64,000 nt of DNA, from contig NZ_VIWX01000002.1 of the NCBI RefSeq assembly GCF_007829955.1, positions 310,001 to 374,000 on the forward strand. The letters run 5' to 3'. Shown one piece after another: positions 34,402-46,832 of the stretch. Positions within the stretch are counted from its first letter, which is position 1, and the number at the start of each line of letters is the position of its first letter. Made by a program: the position numbers and the translations under genes. The stretch comes from Saccharopolyspora dendranthemae (lineage in GTDB: Bacteria; Actinomycetota; Actinomycetes; Mycobacteriales; Pseudonocardiaceae). Under the pieces are notes generated by a model. That model was not told the DNA's origin. It saw nothing but the letters and a program-made list of their open reading frames with translations, and did not search any database.

Positions 34402-37210
34402 CGCGGCGGGCTCCTTCCTTGTCGTAGAAGACCGGTTCGGTGATCTCCACGGGCACCAGTCGATCGCCGACGTGGCTGTAGATCGTCTGCCCGATGCGGT
34501 CGCGCCCGCTCTTGACCAGTGCGAGGGCGAAGGGACGGCCGAGCGCGGCGCTGCGGTAGCTGGAGGTGACGTGCCCGAGCATCGGCACCGGTGGTGCCGG
34601 CAGCTCACCCCTCTCCACGAGCTGCGATCCTTCCGGCACGACGGGGGAATCGGCCGGGGGGAGCAGCCCGACGAGGTGCTTGCGGTCGGTGCGCGCGGTG
34701 TCGGCGCGGGCGAAGGAGCGCATGCCGAGGAAGTCGTCCTTCTTCTTCGACACCGCCCAGCTCATGCCGAGGTCGTGCGGGGTGACGGTGCCGTCGGTGT
34801 CCTGGCCGACGATGGGGAACCCCTTCTCCGCGCGCAGCACGTGCATCGTCTCCGTGCCGTACGGGGTGATGCCGAAGGGCGTTCCCGCGTCGTGCAGCGC
34901 CTCCCAGACCTCGCGGCCGTACCAGCGGGGCACGTTGATCTCGAACGCCAGCTCACCCGAGAAGCTGATCCGGCACACCCTGGCCTGCCGGCCCGCCACG
35001 ATCCCGTCGTGGAAGGCCATGAACGGGAACGACTCGGTGTCCAGCGCGATGCCGGAGCTCGCCCGCTCGAGCACCTCTCGCGAACGCGGACCGGCGAGCG
35101 CGATGGTGGCCCACTGCTCGGTCACCGAGGTCAGGTGCACGCGCAGGTGCGGCCACTCGGTCTGCAGCCAGTCCTCCAGCCATTCCAGCACTCCGGCGGC
35201 ACCGCCGGAGGTGGTGGACAGCAGGTACTGGTTCTCGCCGGTGCGCATCACCGTGCCGTCGTCGAAGACCATGCCGTCGGCGGTGCACATCAGCCCGTAC
35301 CGGATGCGGCCGACCTTGAGGGTGCTCATCTTGTTGGTGTAGACGAGGTCGAGGAACTCCGCGGAGTCCGGTCCCTGCACGTCGATCTTGCCGAGCGTCG
35401 AGACGTCCTGCATGCCGACTCCGGTGCGCACCGCCTCGCACTCGCGCAGCACCGCCGCGTGCATGTCCTCGCCGGGCTGCGGGTAGTACCAGGGCCGCTT
35501 CCACTGGCCGACGTCCTCGAACGGCGTACCCTGCTCGACGTGCCAGTCGTGCATCGCGGTGACCCGGATCGGGTCGTAGAGGTCGCCGCGATCCCGACCG
35601 GCCAGCGCGGCGAAGGCCACCGGCGTGTAGGGCGGGCGGAAGGTGGTGGCGCCGACCTCGGCGAGCTCGACGCCGAGCAGCCGGGCGATCACGCCCGAGG
35701 ACAGGATCCCGGAGGTCTTGCCCTGATCGTGCGCGGTGCCGATGGTGGTGAACCGCTTGATGTGCTCCACGGAATCCATGCCGGCCCCGACGGCCTTGCG
35801 GACGTCGGCCACCGTCGAATCCCGCGCCAGGTCCACGAACTGCTCGTCCTCGCACGCGCCGGTCAGCAGCCACGTGGGCTCCGGCGCCAGGACCGGCGGT
35901 GCCGCTGCGGAGGGCACCTCGGCGAAGTCCGCGACGAACCCGGCGTCGCGCGCTGCGTCGCTGCCCGCCTCGGAACCGGTGCGCAGGCAGTCGACCGTCG
36001 CGAATACCCCTGCGGCGGAACCGATCGAACGCACGCCGTGCCCGCTGCGATCCGGGACGAACGCGCCGATCTCGGTCGAGTACCGCAGCGTTCCCCGCGA
36101 CTGGCTGTGCAGGTGCACCGCCGGGTTCCAGCCACCCGAGACCAGCAGCAGGTCGCAGTCGAGCTCCGCGGTCGAGTCCTCGCCCCGCTGCTGCACCGTC
36201 GCACCGGTCACGCGATCGGTGCCGGACGTGCCGATCACCGCGCTGCCGCTGCGGATGGTGATGCCGCGCTCGACGCAGCGCGAGGCCCACACGGTGGAGA
36301 CGACCGGCCGGACGTCGACGACGGCGGCGATCTCGACCCCGGCGTCGTGCAGATCGATCGCCGCGGCGTAGGCGCTGTCGTTGGTGGTGAGCACGACCGC
36401 GCGCTTGCCGGGCAGGACGCCGTAGCGGTGCAGGTAGGTGCGAGCGGAACCGGCGAGCATCGTGCCCGGCCGGTCGTTGCCGGGGAAGACCAGCGGGCGT
36501 TCGTGCGCACCGGTGGCCAGCACGACCTCGCGGGCACGGATGTGCCAGGTCCGCTGCCGCACGTAGGAGTCCTCGCCCTTGTGCTCGAGCGCGAGTAGGT
36601 AGTTGTGGTCGTAGTGGCCGAACACCGTGGTGCGCGGCAGCACGGTCACCTCGGGGGTGGCGGCGAGTTCGTCCACGACGCGCTGGATCCAGCTCGCGGC
36701 CGGTTTCCCGGCGAGCTCGTCGTCGTTGCCCAGCAGCTGGCCGCCGAACTCGGTCCCGGAATCGGCGATGATCACCCGCGCTCCGCTGCGCGCCGCGCTG
36801 AGCGCCGCGGCGAGGCCGGCCGGTCCGGCGCCGACCACGAGCACGTCGCAGTGCGCGTGCGTCGCGTCGTAGCGGGCCGGGTCCGGTTCGCTCGCCAGCC
36901 GACCTTGCCCTGGCAGGCCGCTGGCCACCAGACCGTCGCGCAGCTCGACCGTGGTCGCGGTGAGCATCGGCTCCGGGAACGGCTCGTCGATCTGCACCAG
37001 CGCGTTGGGTTCCTCGGCGCCCGCGGCCACGATTCCGCGCGGACGTCCGTGCTTGATGCTGGTGGTGACCTGGTGGACGCCGTTGGCCAGCAGCGCGGAG
37101 GCGAGCGTGTCGCCCTCGAAGCCCTCGTACTCCTGCCCGTCGAAGTGGAAGCGCAGTGCGCGGTCCCGGTCGATCCGGCCGCCTGCGGCGAGCCTGAACT
37201 CGTTGCTCAC
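34394..37210 (-). CDS. soxA: Sarcosine oxidase alpha subunit
   Basis: 938 residues from GTG 37210, overlapping the soxD stop (GTGA). N-terminal ferredoxin-like domain without cluster cysteines (about 1-95); an FAD/NAD-binding domain (VVGAGPAGLAAALSAARSG near 127; ATGAHERPLVFPGNDRPG near 245); a linker; and a C-terminal GcvT-type folate domain (about 550-930, with RIRYGLMCTADGMVFDDGTV). The complex oxidises sarcosine to glycine and H2O2 and hands the methyl group to THF as 5,10-methylene-THF, or releases formaldehyde without THF. Length is close to the Corynebacterium/Arthrobacter subunit. Confidence 0.92.
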   Translation of the reverse strand: MSNEFRLAAGGRIDRDRALRFHFDGQEYEGFEGDTLASALLANGVHQVTTSIKHGRPRGIVAAGAEEPNALVQIDEPFPEPMLTATTVELRDGLVASGLPGQGRLASEPDPARYDATHAHCDVLVVGAGPAGLAAALSAARSGARVIIADSGTEFGGQLLGNDDELAGKPAASWIQRVVDELAATPEVTVLPRTTVFGHYDHNYLLALEHKGEDSYVRQRTWHIRAREVVLATGAHERPLVFPGNDRPGTMLAGSARTYLHRYGVLPGKRAVVLTTNDSAYAAAIDLHDAGVEIAAVVDVRPVVSTVWASRCVERGITIRSGSAVIGTSGTDRVTGATVQQRGEDSTAELDCDLLLVSGGWNPAVHLHSQSRGTLRYSTEIGAFVPDRSGHGVRSIGSAAGVFATVDCLRTGSEAGSDAARDAGFVADFAEVPSAAAPPVLAPEPTWLLTGACEDEQFVDLARDSTVADVRKAVGAGMDSVEHIKRFTTIGTAHDQGKTSGILSSGVIARLLGVELAEVGATTFRPPYTPVAFAALAGRDRGDLYDPIRVTAMHDWHVEQGTPFEDVGQWKRPWYYPQPGEDMHAAVLRECEAVRTGVGMQDVSTLGKIDVQGPDSAEFLDLVYTNKMSTLKVGRIRYGLMCTADGMVFDDGTVMRTGENQYLLSTTSGGAAGVLEWLEDWLQTEWPHLRVHLTSVTEQWATIALAGPRSREVLERASSGIALDTESFPFMAFHDGIVAGRQARVCRISFSGELAFEINVPRWYGREVWEALHDAGTPFGITPYGTETMHVLRAEKGFPIVGQDTDGTVTPHDLGMSWAVSKKKDDFLGMRSFARADTARTDRKHLVGLLPPADSPVVPEGSQLVERGELPAPPVPMLGHVTSSYRSAALGRPFALALVKSGRDRIGQTIYSHVGDRLVPVEITEPVFYDKEGARRDG

Positions 37211-37470
37211 CTCGTCACCGCCCTGTCGTCGTGGAGGATCTCGTTGGTCCTGGTGTCGCGGGTGATGGTGAACCATCGTCGGCAGCCCGCCTGGTGGTTC
37301 CACCGCTCGGTGAACGCGCCACGGGGATTGGCGCGGTAGAAGAGGAATCGAGCCCAGTCCACATCGGACTCGGCGCTCGGCTCGGCGGGGTAGGCGACGT
37401 CCGCCTGTCCGCCGTAGTGGAACTCCGTCTCGTTGCGCGGCCCGCACCACGGGCAGGGGATCAACATCAT
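37207..37470 (-). CDS. soxD: Sarcosine oxidase delta subunit
   Basis: 87 residues; typical SoxD with an N-terminal zinc-binding CPWCG, HYGGQADVAYP, FLFYRANPRGAFTERWNHQAGCRRWF and a HD-rich end. It is the small zinc-bearing subunit of the heterotetramer. It lies 15 bp after soxB and overlaps soxA by 4 bp. Confidence 0.92.
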   Translation of the reverse strand: MMLIPCPWCGPRNETEFHYGGQADVAYPAEPSAESDVDWARFLFYRANPRGAFTERWNHQAGCRRWFTITRDTRTNEILHDDRAVTR

Positions 37471-37485
37471 GGGGGAGACCTCCTC

Positions 37486-38715
37486 TCAGTGCGCCACGCC
37501 GGCGGCGCCGTGCTCGTCGACCAGGGCGCCGGTGGTGAAGCGATCGAGGCTGAACGGTGCGTTGAGCGGATGCGGTTCGTCGTGGGCGATGGTGTGGGCG
37601 TAGCACCAGCCGACACCCGGAGTGGCCTTGAAACCGCCTGTGCCCCAACCGCAGTTGATGTACAGGCCCTCGAACGGGGTGAGCCCCATGATGGCCGAGG
37701 CGTCCGGGGTCACGTCCACCACGCCGGCCCAGGTGCGCAGCACGTGCGCGCGGGCGAACATCGGGAACAGCTCCACCGCCGCGGTCAGCTCGCGCTCGAT
37801 GGTGTGGAACGACCCGCGCTGGCCGTAGGAGTTGTAGGCGTCGATGCCCGCGCCCAGGACGAGTTCTCCCTTGTGCGCCTGGCTGACGTAGACGTGCACC
37901 GCGTTGGACATGACCACCGTCGGGTGCACCGGCTCCAGCAGCTCGGAGACCAGCGCTTGCAACGGGTGGCTCTGGATCGGCAGCTGCAGCCCGAGCTCGT
38001 CGGCGAGCACCGAGGTGTGCCCGGCGGCGGCGAGCGCGACCTTGCCCGCGGCGATGTCACCGCGCGTGGTCTTCACCCCCACGACCCGGTCGCCGACCCG
38101 CTCGAAACCGGTGACCTGGCAGTTCTGCACGAGGTCCACGCCCATCCGGTCCAGCGCGCGGGCGAAGCCCCAGGCGACGTGGTCGTGCTTGGCGATGCCG
38201 GCCCGGGGCTGCCAGGTGGCGCCCATGACCGGGTAGCGCAGGTCCGGCGAGGTGTTGAGGATCGGGCAGATCTCCGCCACCTGCTGGGGATCGAGCCATT
38301 CGGCGTCGATGCCGTTGAGCCGGTTCGCCCCGACCCGGCGGACGCCGTCGCGGACTTCCTGCAGCGAGTGGGCGAGGTTGAGCACGCCGCGCTGCGAGAA
38401 CAGCAGCGGGTAGTCGAGTTCGTCCTCCAGGCCCTCCCAGAGCCCCAGCGAGTGCTCGTAGAGGCCGGCGCTCTCGTCCCAGAGGTAGTTGGATCGGATG
38501 ATCGTGGTGTTGCGGGCCATGTTCCCGCCTGCGAGCCAGCCGCTCTCGAGCACCGCCATGTTGGTGATGCCGTGGTTGACCGCGAGGTAGTACGCGGTGG
38601 CCAGGCCGTGACCGCCACCGCCCACGATCACCACGTCGTAGGACGGTTTCGGATCAGCGGCACCCCAGAGCCAGTCGGGGTGCTCCGGCAGGTCGGCGCC
38701 GGGAGTGCGCGGCAT
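37486..38715 (-). CDS. soxB: Sarcosine oxidase beta subunit
   Basis: 409 residues from ATG 38715 (GGAGGG 6 bases upstream). Rossmann FAD motif [18 protein letters not shown] (about 27-44), then [12 protein letters not shown] and, near the end, [35 protein letters not shown]. It carries the catalytic FAD and, with SoxA, the covalently attached FMN. It is the first gene of the sox operon, whose promoter and operator lie 65-115 bp upstream. Confidence 0.92.
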   Translation of the reverse strand: MPRTPGADLPEHPDWLWGAADPKPSYDVVIVGGGGHGLATAYYLAVNHGITNMAVLESGWLAGGNMARNTTIIRSNYLWDESAGLYEHSLGLWEGLEDELDYPLLFSQRGVLNLAHSLQEVRDGVRRVGANRLNGIDAEWLDPQQVAEICPILNTSPDLRYPVMGATWQPRAGIAKHDHVAWGFARALDRMGVDLVQNCQVTGFERVGDRVVGVKTTRGDIAAGKVALAAAGHTSVLADELGLQLPIQSHPLQALVSELLEPVHPTVVMSNAVHVYVSQAHKGELVLGAGIDAYNSYGQRGSFHTIERELTAAVELFPMFARAHVLRTWAGVVDVTPDASAIMGLTPFEGLYINCGWGTGGFKATPGVGWCYAHTIAHDEPHPLNAPFSLDRFTTGALVDEHGAAGVAH

Positions 38716-38780
38716 CTTCAGCCCTCCGTTCGATCTGCCGCAGAGCTGGTGCTCGACGGGGGAGACGCGCTGAAACGTAA

Positions 38781-38830
38781 CTGACATATCAGTTGGACAC
38801 CAAGGTAGGCAGCGCTTCTCGCGGGGTCAA
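38781..38830 (-). promoter_or_regulatory. sox operon promoter with GntR-type operator
   Basis: On the minus strand: TTGACC (38830-38825), 17-bp spacer, TACCTT (38807-38802), 9 nt, then the palindrome CTGATATGTCAG (38792-38781). Transcription would start about 7 bases after the -10 box, at the edge of the palindrome, so a bound protein would block initiation. The same layout recurs at 38921-38970 and 46583-46632. Confidence 0.7.
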
Positions 38831-38920
38831 GGGTGAGTCCGGAGAAGGCGTGAAGACGCTGGTGGCAGGCCGCGAGGGCGGCGCCGCTTCCGGCTTCGGG
38901 ATGAATTTCCGAAGCACGTG

Positions 38921-41575
<2,655 letters not shown>

Positions 41576-41628
41576 CCCCTTGCCGACTGCGTTCCGAGCT
41601 CCACCCACGACTCGATCGGGAGCAACCC

Positions 41629-42984
41629 ATGAGCCTGTCCGTCTTCGACTTGTTCAAGGTCGGCATCGGACCGTCCAGCTCGCACACGGTCGGGCCGATG
41701 CGGGCGGCCTTCCTCTTCGTCGGCCACCTCCGGGAGTCCGGAGCGCTCCCGCGCGTCGCCCGCGTGCGCTGCGAGCTGTTCGGCTCGCTGGGAGCCACCG
41801 GGCGCGGGCACGGCAGCGTGAAGGCCGTGGTCCTCGGGTTGACCGGGGAACAACCGCACCTGGTCGATCCGGCGGCCGTCGAACCTCAGGTGCGTTCGGT
41901 GCGGACGGACCACCGGATCAGCCTCGGCGGCGAGCACAAGATCGACTTCGAGGTGGACGCCGACATCGTGCTGCACCGCCGCAAACGGCTCGAATTCCAC
42001 AGCAACGGCATGGTCTTCGAAGCCTTCGACGACGACGGCGACCGGCTCGTGCGCCGCGAGTACTACTCGGTCGGCGGCGGTTTCGTCCTGGACGAGGACG
42101 AGGCGGGCCGCCCGGCGCTGGTGGAGGACGGCACCCGCGTCGCCTTCCCGTTCCGGACCGGTTCCGAACTCCTCGCCCACACCGCGGGCACCGGAACGCG
42201 CATCAGCGATGTGGTCTTGGCCAACGAGGCCGCGTGGCGTCCCGAAGCCGAGACCCGGGCGCAGCTGCTGCACATCTGGGAGGTGATGCGGGAGTGCGTC
42301 GACCGGGGATCGCGCACCGGCGGCGTGCTGCCCGGCGGGCTCCAGGTGCGCAGGCGCGCCCAGGACCTGCGGGCCAGCCTGGAACCCGGAGCCGACCCCA
42401 TGGAGTGGGTGACGCTGCACGCGCTGGCCGTCAACGAGGAGAACGCGGCCGGCGGCCGTGTGGTGACCGCCCCGACCAACGGCGCCGCCGGCATCGTCCC
42501 GGCGGTGCTGCACCACGCCCACCGCGTCCTGCCGTCCTTCGACGACGACGCGGCCGTCCGCTTCCTGCTCACCGCGGGGGCGGTTGGCGTGCTGTTCAAG
42601 GAGAACGCCTCCATCTCCGGCGCCGAGGTCGGGTGCCAGGGAGAGGTGGGCTCGGCCTGCTCCATGGCCGCCGCCGGACTGGCCGAACTGCTGGGCGGCA
42701 CTCCCGAGCAGGTGGAGAACGCGGCCGAGATCGGCATCGAGCACAACCTCGGCCTGACCTGCGACCCCATCGGGGGGCTGGTGCAGATCCCGTGCATCGA
42801 GCGCAACGCGATCGCCGCGATCAAGGCGATCACCGCTGCCCGGATGGCGCTGCGCGGCGACGGCGAGCACCACGTCTCGCTGGACAAGGCCATCAAGACG
42901 ATGCGCGAGACCGGAGCGGACATGAAGGACAAGTACAAGGAGACCGCTCGTGGCGGCCTCGCGCTCAACATCGTGGAATGCTGA
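41629..42984 (+). CDS. sdaA: L-serine ammonia-lyase (iron-sulfur type)
   Basis: 451 residues from ATG 41629. Single-chain bacterial enzyme: N-terminal beta domain with [21 protein letters not shown] and C-terminal alpha domain (about 185-450) with [39 protein letters not shown] and [20 protein letters not shown], which carry the [4Fe-4S] ligand cysteines. It converts serine to pyruvate and ammonia, so glycine carbon from betaine can enter central metabolism. It sits 53 bp after dmg. A serine hydroxymethyltransferase gene, often found in such clusters, is absent here. Confidence 0.92.
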   Translation: MSLSVFDLFKVGIGPSSSHTVGPMRAAFLFVGHLRESGALPRVARVRCELFGSLGATGRGHGSVKAVVLGLTGEQPHLVDPAAVEPQVRSVRTDHRISLGGEHKIDFEVDADIVLHRRKRLEFHSNGMVFEAFDDDGDRLVRREYYSVGGGFVLDEDEAGRPALVEDGTRVAFPFRTGSELLAHTAGTGTRISDVVLANEAAWRPEAETRAQLLHIWEVMRECVDRGSRTGGVLPGGLQVRRRAQDLRASLEPGADPMEWVTLHALAVNEENAAGGRVVTAPTNGAAGIVPAVLHHAHRVLPSFDDDAAVRFLLTAGAVGVLFKENASISGAEVGCQGEVGSACSMAAAGLAELLGGTPEQVENAAEIGIEHNLGLTCDPIGGLVQIPCIERNAIAAIKAITAARMALRGDGEHHVSLDKAIKTMRETGADMKDKYKETARGGLALNIVEC

Positions 42985-42994
42985 GGAGAATCCC

Positions 42995-43843
42995 GTGGCA
43001 CCCTCCTTCACCCTCACCCTGAGCTGCCCGAACCGCAGCGGCATCGTCCAGGCAGTCAGCTCCTTCCTGTTCGAGCGAGGATGCGACATCGGCGAGTACC
43101 GGCAGTTCGACGACGCGGTGCGCGGTTGCCTGTTCCTGCGCGTGCGGGGGAGTGCGAGCACGGCCGTCGACCCGGAGGAACTGGCGCGCGACTTCGAGCC
43201 GGTGGCAACGGGTTTCGGCATGGACTTCGCCTTCCACCCGGAGCGCCGCGAGCGCGTCCTGGTGATGGTCTCGAAGCTCGGTCACTGCCTCAACGACCTG
43301 ATCTACCGGTGGCGCGCGGGTGCGCTGGGTGCCGAGATCGTCGGCGTGGTGTCCAACCACGAGGACCTGCGCCCGATGGCCGACGCCGCCGGCCTCCCGT
43401 TCCACCACGTCCCGGTCACCGCCGAGACCAAACCCGAAGCCGAGGCGGAGCTGCTGCGGCTGGTCGACGACACCTCCGCGGACCTGGTCGTGCTCGCCCG
43501 CTACATGCAGGTGCTCTCCGACCAGACCTGCAAGGCGCTGCACGGCAAGGCGATCAACATCCACCACTCCTTCCTGCCCGGGTTCAAGGGCGCCAAGCCC
43601 TACCACCAGGCCTACGACCGGGGCGTGAAGCTCGTCGGCGCCACCGCCCACTACGTGACCCCGGACCTGGACGAGGGGCCGATCATCGAGCAGGAGGTCA
43701 TCCGCATCGACCACACCCACGACCCGAAGGCCCTGCAGACCGTGGGACGTGACGCCGAAGCGCTCGCGCTGTCCCGCGCGGTCCGCTGGTGCTGCGAGCA
43801 CCGCGTCCTGCTCAACGGCACCAGCACCGTCGTGTTCCCGTGA
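42995..43843 (+). CDS. purU: Formyltetrahydrofolate deformylase
   Basis: 282 residues from GTG 42995 (GAGGAG 6 bases upstream). An N-terminal ACT domain (about 3-85, SCPNRSGIVQAVSSFLF) is followed by a formyltransferase fold with INIHHSFLPGFKGAKPYHQA and GATAHYVTPDLDEGPII, which carry the catalytic Asn, His and Asp. It hydrolyses 10-formyl-THF to formate and THF, regenerating free THF for dimethylglycine and sarcosine oxidation. PurU next to betaine-catabolic genes is a known arrangement. Confidence 0.92.
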   Translation: MAPSFTLTLSCPNRSGIVQAVSSFLFERGCDIGEYRQFDDAVRGCLFLRVRGSASTAVDPEELARDFEPVATGFGMDFAFHPERRERVLVMVSKLGHCLNDLIYRWRAGALGAEIVGVVSNHEDLRPMADAAGLPFHHVPVTAETKPEAEAELLRLVDDTSADLVVLARYMQVLSDQTCKALHGKAINIHHSFLPGFKGAKPYHQAYDRGVKLVGATAHYVTPDLDEGPIIEQEVIRIDHTHDPKALQTVGRDAEALALSRAVRWCCEHRVLLNGTSTVVFP

Positions 43844-43873
43844 ACTCCACTCCAGCGATGAGGAGCCTTGCCC

Positions 43874-45019
43874 ATGACCACCGGTGAGCTGCACACCACC
43901 GAGGACGATTCCGCCCTGCCGGAGAGCCTGCGCGCGACGCTGCCGGGCCACTACTACACCGATCCCGGCATCTTCCGGGTGGAACAGGCGACGATCTTCG
44001 AGTCCAGCTGGTTCTGCGCCGTCCTCAGCGCGGACGTGGCGGAACCGGGCCGGTTCGAGACCGTCCAGATAGGACGCGAGAGCGTGCTGGTCACCCGCTC
44101 GCGCCGGGGCGAGGTGAAGGCCTACCTCAACGTGTGCCGGCATCGCGGCGCGCGGTTGTGCACCGAGGAGAAGGGTCAGGTGCGCCGCTCCTTCCAATGC
44201 CCCTACCACGCCTGGACCTACTCCTTCGACGGCGATCTGGTCGCGGCTCCGAACCTCAACACCATGGACGACGTGGACCGCACCGAGTACGGCCTGCACC
44301 GGGTGCACGTGCGCGAATGGCTCGGCTACGTCTGGCTGTGCCTGGCCGAGGAACCACCGTCGTTCGACGAGACCGTCATCGGAGACGTCACCGATCGGTT
44401 GGGCACACCGGACGCGATCGTGGGCTACCAGGTCGAGAACCTCAAGCTGGGCAGGCGGATCTCCTACGACGTCAAGGCGAACTGGAAGCAGATCGTCGAG
44501 AACTTCATGGAGTGCTACCACTGCGCCACGATTCACCCCGAGCTCACCGAGGTGCTGCCCGAATTCGCGGACGGCCTCGCCGCGCAGTACTTCGTGGGCC
44601 ACGGAGCGGAATTCGGCGATGACGTCGAGGGCTTCACGGTCGACGGTTCGGCCGGACTGGCGAAACTGCCCGGCGTCCACGAGGAGCAGGACCGCCGCTA
44701 CTACGCCATCACCGTGCGACCGCAGGTGTTCATCAACCTCGTGCCCGACCACGTGGTCTTCCACCGGATGTTCCCGCTGGCCCCGGACCGGACCCTGGTG
44801 CGCTGCGACTGGCTGTACCTGCCGGAGGTGGTCGACTCGGGCGCCGACATCGACCGCTCGGTGGAGCTCTTCCACAGGGTCAACCAGCAGGACTTCGAGG
44901 CATGCGAGCGCTGCCAGCTGGCGATGGACTCGCGCTCCTACGCCTCCGGTGGCGTGCTGGTCCCTAGCGAGCACCACATCGCCGAGTTCCACGACTGGGT
45001 GCGCGAGCGCACCGGCTGA
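43874..45019 (+). CDS. gbcA: Rieske oxygenase large subunit, glycine betaine monooxygenase type
   Basis: 381 residues from ATG 43874 (AGGAG 8 bases upstream). N-terminal Rieske domain with CRHRG and CPYHAW (CxH-X17-CxxH); catalytic domain with NWKQIVENFMECYHCATIHPEL, which supplies the mononuclear iron ligands. The second motif is very close to GbcA and choline monooxygenases. With dimethylglycine and sarcosine oxidases around it, N-demethylation of glycine betaine to dimethylglycine is the best assignment; carnitine or stachydrine would be alternatives. Electrons probably come from the ferredoxin and reductase at 46833-48331. Confidence 0.82.
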   Translation: MTTGELHTTEDDSALPESLRATLPGHYYTDPGIFRVEQATIFESSWFCAVLSADVAEPGRFETVQIGRESVLVTRSRRGEVKAYLNVCRHRGARLCTEEKGQVRRSFQCPYHAWTYSFDGDLVAAPNLNTMDDVDRTEYGLHRVHVREWLGYVWLCLAEEPPSFDETVIGDVTDRLGTPDAIVGYQVENLKLGRRISYDVKANWKQIVENFMECYHCATIHPELTEVLPEFADGLAAQYFVGHGAEFGDDVEGFTVDGSAGLAKLPGVHEEQDRRYYAITVRPQVFINLVPDHVVFHRMFPLAPDRTLVRCDWLYLPEVVDSGADIDRSVELFHRVNQQDFEACERCQLAMDSRSYASGGVLVPSEHHIAEFHDWVRERTG

Positions 45020-45028
45020 CGGCATCGC

Positions 45029-45067
45029 GGCAGCGGCCTCGCACCGAACCGGTGCGAGGCCGCTGCC
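45029..45067. terminator. Strong bidirectional hairpin terminator
   Basis: An 18-bp perfect stem (left arm GGCAGCGGCCTCGCACCG) with a 3-nt loop lies in the 54-bp gap between the oxygenase gene and the convergent transporter gene. It is the strongest hairpin in the island. Confidence 0.7.
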
Positions 45068-45073
45068 ACGCGC

Positions 45074-46504
45074 CTAGCGCGGAAGTTCCAGTGGGACGCC
45101 GTCTGCCGACAGCGGAGGCGGGGGCAGTTCGGCGCTCGAGGTCAGCGGCGCGGCTCCGTCCAGGGGCTTGCCCGCGTGCTCGCGCAGGAAGTGCGTGGCG
45201 ACGATCCCGACGACGCCCGCGCCGACGAGGTAGTATCCCGGCCAGTCCAGGTCGCCGGTGGCGGTCACCGCCGCCTCGATGATCGTCGGCGCCGTGCCGG
45301 CGAACAACGACACCGACAGGTTGAAGATGACCGCGAGGCTCGAGTAGCGGATCATCGTGGGGAACAGGGCGGGCAGTGTCGACGGGGCGACCGCCGCGAA
45401 GCACAGCAGGCATCCTCCGATGAGCAGCAACCCGAGCACCTGACCGGGAATCCCGGTGCGCAGCAACCACACCGCGGGCAGCCCGAGCAGCACCAGGGCG
45501 ACGCTGCCGGTCATCAGCACGGGCTTGCGCCCGATCCGGTCGCTGAGCCTGCCCACGCCGACCACGGCGCACAGCAGCACCACCATGACCGCGACCTGGG
45601 CTCCGGTGGCCACCGCGCCGCTGGCGCCACCCTCGCCGTAGCGGGGGAGCGTGCCGGTCAAGTAGGTCGGAACGTAGTTGGTGAGCACGTAGTTGGTCAC
45701 GTTCCACGCCACGACGATTCCGGCGGCCACCAGCGCGGGAGTCCTGTAGTGGCGCCGCACGATCTGCAGGGCGCGTCGCGAGGTCATCGTGGCCAGCACC
45801 GGTGAGCGCTCCATGAGCTGCCGGAACGCCGGGGTGTCCTCCAGGCGCACGCGCAGGTAGAGGCCGACGATCCCCAGCGGCAGCGCGAGCAGGAACGGCA
45901 CCCGCCACCCCCACGCGAGCAGGGCGTCTGGCGGAAGCAGGGCGATCACCGCACCGCAGGTGCCCGCGCCGAGGGCGTACCCGGTGAGCGTGCTGAACTC
46001 CAGCCAGCTGCCGAAGAAGCCGCGCCTGCGATCGGGGGCGTACTCGGCGATCAGGGTGAGCGCCCCGGTGTACTCGCCGCCCGCGGAGAACCCCTGCAGC
46101 ATCCGCACGAGGAGCACCAGGACGGGTGCCAGCAGGCCTGCGGCACCTTGGCCGGGGAGAAGTCCGAGCAGCACCGTCGCGGCGGCCATCAGCAGCACGG
46201 TCGCCGAGAGGACCTTGGTGCGCCCGACGCGGTCGCCGAGGCGCCCGAAGACGAAACCGCCCAGCGGGCGCATCGCGAACGCCGCCGCGAAGGCCCCGAG
46301 CGTGCACACCGCGGTCCACGGGCCGAAGCCGGCGAAGAAGACCTGATCGAGCACTCCGGCGGCCAGGTAGGAGTAGATCCCGAAGTCGTACCACTCGGCG
46401 ACGTTGCCCACCGAGGCTGCCGCGACCGCACGCCGGACCGTGCGTTCCTCTTGCACGACAGGCTGTCTCAAGCCTCGCCGAGTCCGTCGCGGACGGTCCG
46501 TCAT
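45074..46504 (-). CDS. MHS-family MFS transporter, probable betaine/dimethylglycine uptake
   Basis: 476 residues from ATG 46504 (GGGGGAG 4 bases upstream). Twelve-helix major facilitator of the metabolite:H+ symporter group: VGNVAEWYDFGIYSYLA at the start, RPLGGFVFGRLGDRVGRT between helices 2 and 3, GFSAGGEYTGA in helix 4. Relatives carry proline/betaine (ProP), carnitine or dicarboxylates. Its promoter shares the -10 and operator of the sox and dmg promoters, so it is probably the substrate importer for this pathway. Confidence 0.85.
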   Translation of the reverse strand: MTDRPRRTRRGLRQPVVQEERTVRRAVAAASVGNVAEWYDFGIYSYLAAGVLDQVFFAGFGPWTAVCTLGAFAAAFAMRPLGGFVFGRLGDRVGRTKVLSATVLLMAAATVLLGLLPGQGAAGLLAPVLVLLVRMLQGFSAGGEYTGALTLIAEYAPDRRRGFFGSWLEFSTLTGYALGAGTCGAVIALLPPDALLAWGWRVPFLLALPLGIVGLYLRVRLEDTPAFRQLMERSPVLATMTSRRALQIVRRHYRTPALVAAGIVVAWNVTNYVLTNYVPTYLTGTLPRYGEGGASGAVATGAQVAVMVVLLCAVVGVGRLSDRIGRKPVLMTGSVALVLLGLPAVWLLRTGIPGQVLGLLLIGGCLLCFAAVAPSTLPALFPTMIRYSSLAVIFNLSVSLFAGTAPTIIEAAVTATGDLDWPGYYLVGAGVVGIVATHFLREHAGKPLDGAAPLTSSAELPPPPLSADGVPLELPR

Positions 46505-46582
46505 GGGGCTCCCCCGGGTGCGGTGCAGCGGGCGGGGTGGCGTTCCTCCTGGTGGCGTCGCGGTTGTGACCACGCCCGAGTG

Positions 46583-46632
46583 CTGATATATCTGTTGCCG
46601 AGAAGGTATCCCGACGGCGTTCGCCGAAGCAA
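46583..46632 (-). promoter_or_regulatory. Transporter promoter with GntR-type operator
   Basis: Minus strand: TTGCTT (46632-46627), 18-bp spacer, TACCTT (46608-46603), 8 nt, then CAGATATATCAG (46594-46583). It has the same -10 box and the same downstream palindrome as the sox and dmg promoters, with a weaker -35. Confidence 0.65.
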
Positions 46633-46754
46633 GACCTCAACCCCCTCATCCACCCGTTCACGGGGTCGCGCAGTGCCATGCCGCGGCCCCGCGGTGACGC
46701 GCGCCCGGGTGTCGGAGCAGCTGAAAAGCCGTTGCTCCGAACGGGATTTCCCCA

Positions 46755-46823
46755 TTGACGAGGCGGTCGAGGACCCCCATCCTGTTGTTGCGCATAGCAC
46801 GCGGTGTTCCGCTATAAGCAACA
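46755..46823 (+). promoter_or_regulatory. Ferredoxin operon promoter with inverted-repeat operator
   Basis: TTGACG (46755-46760) and CATCCT (46778-46783) with a 17-bp spacer could be a promoter. Just downstream, TGTTGCGCATAGC (46786-46798) is matched by GCTATAAGCAACA (46811-46823) as an inverted repeat, 11 of 13 pairs, centre 12 nt. The repeat ends one base before the ribosome site. It differs from the GntR palindrome, so another regulator may act here. Confidence 0.4.
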
Positions 46824-46832
46824 GGAGGCGCA

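Larger units (their letters stand above)
46505..46832. other. Divergent regulatory region between transporter and ferredoxin
   Basis: 328 bp without a gene. The left part holds the transporter promoter and operator (46583-46632). The right part holds a probable ferredoxin promoter and an inverted repeat (46755-46823). Nothing notable was seen between 46640 and 46750. Confidence 0.6.

Noticed and set aside
34472..36598. A 708-codon plus-strand frame opposite soxA
   Set aside because: Shadow of soxA, which has full-length similarity and fits the coupled operon.
42965..45025. A 686-codon minus-strand frame opposite purU and the Rieske oxygenase
   Set aside because: It covers two real genes with intact catalytic motifs on the plus strand; no protein-like features.
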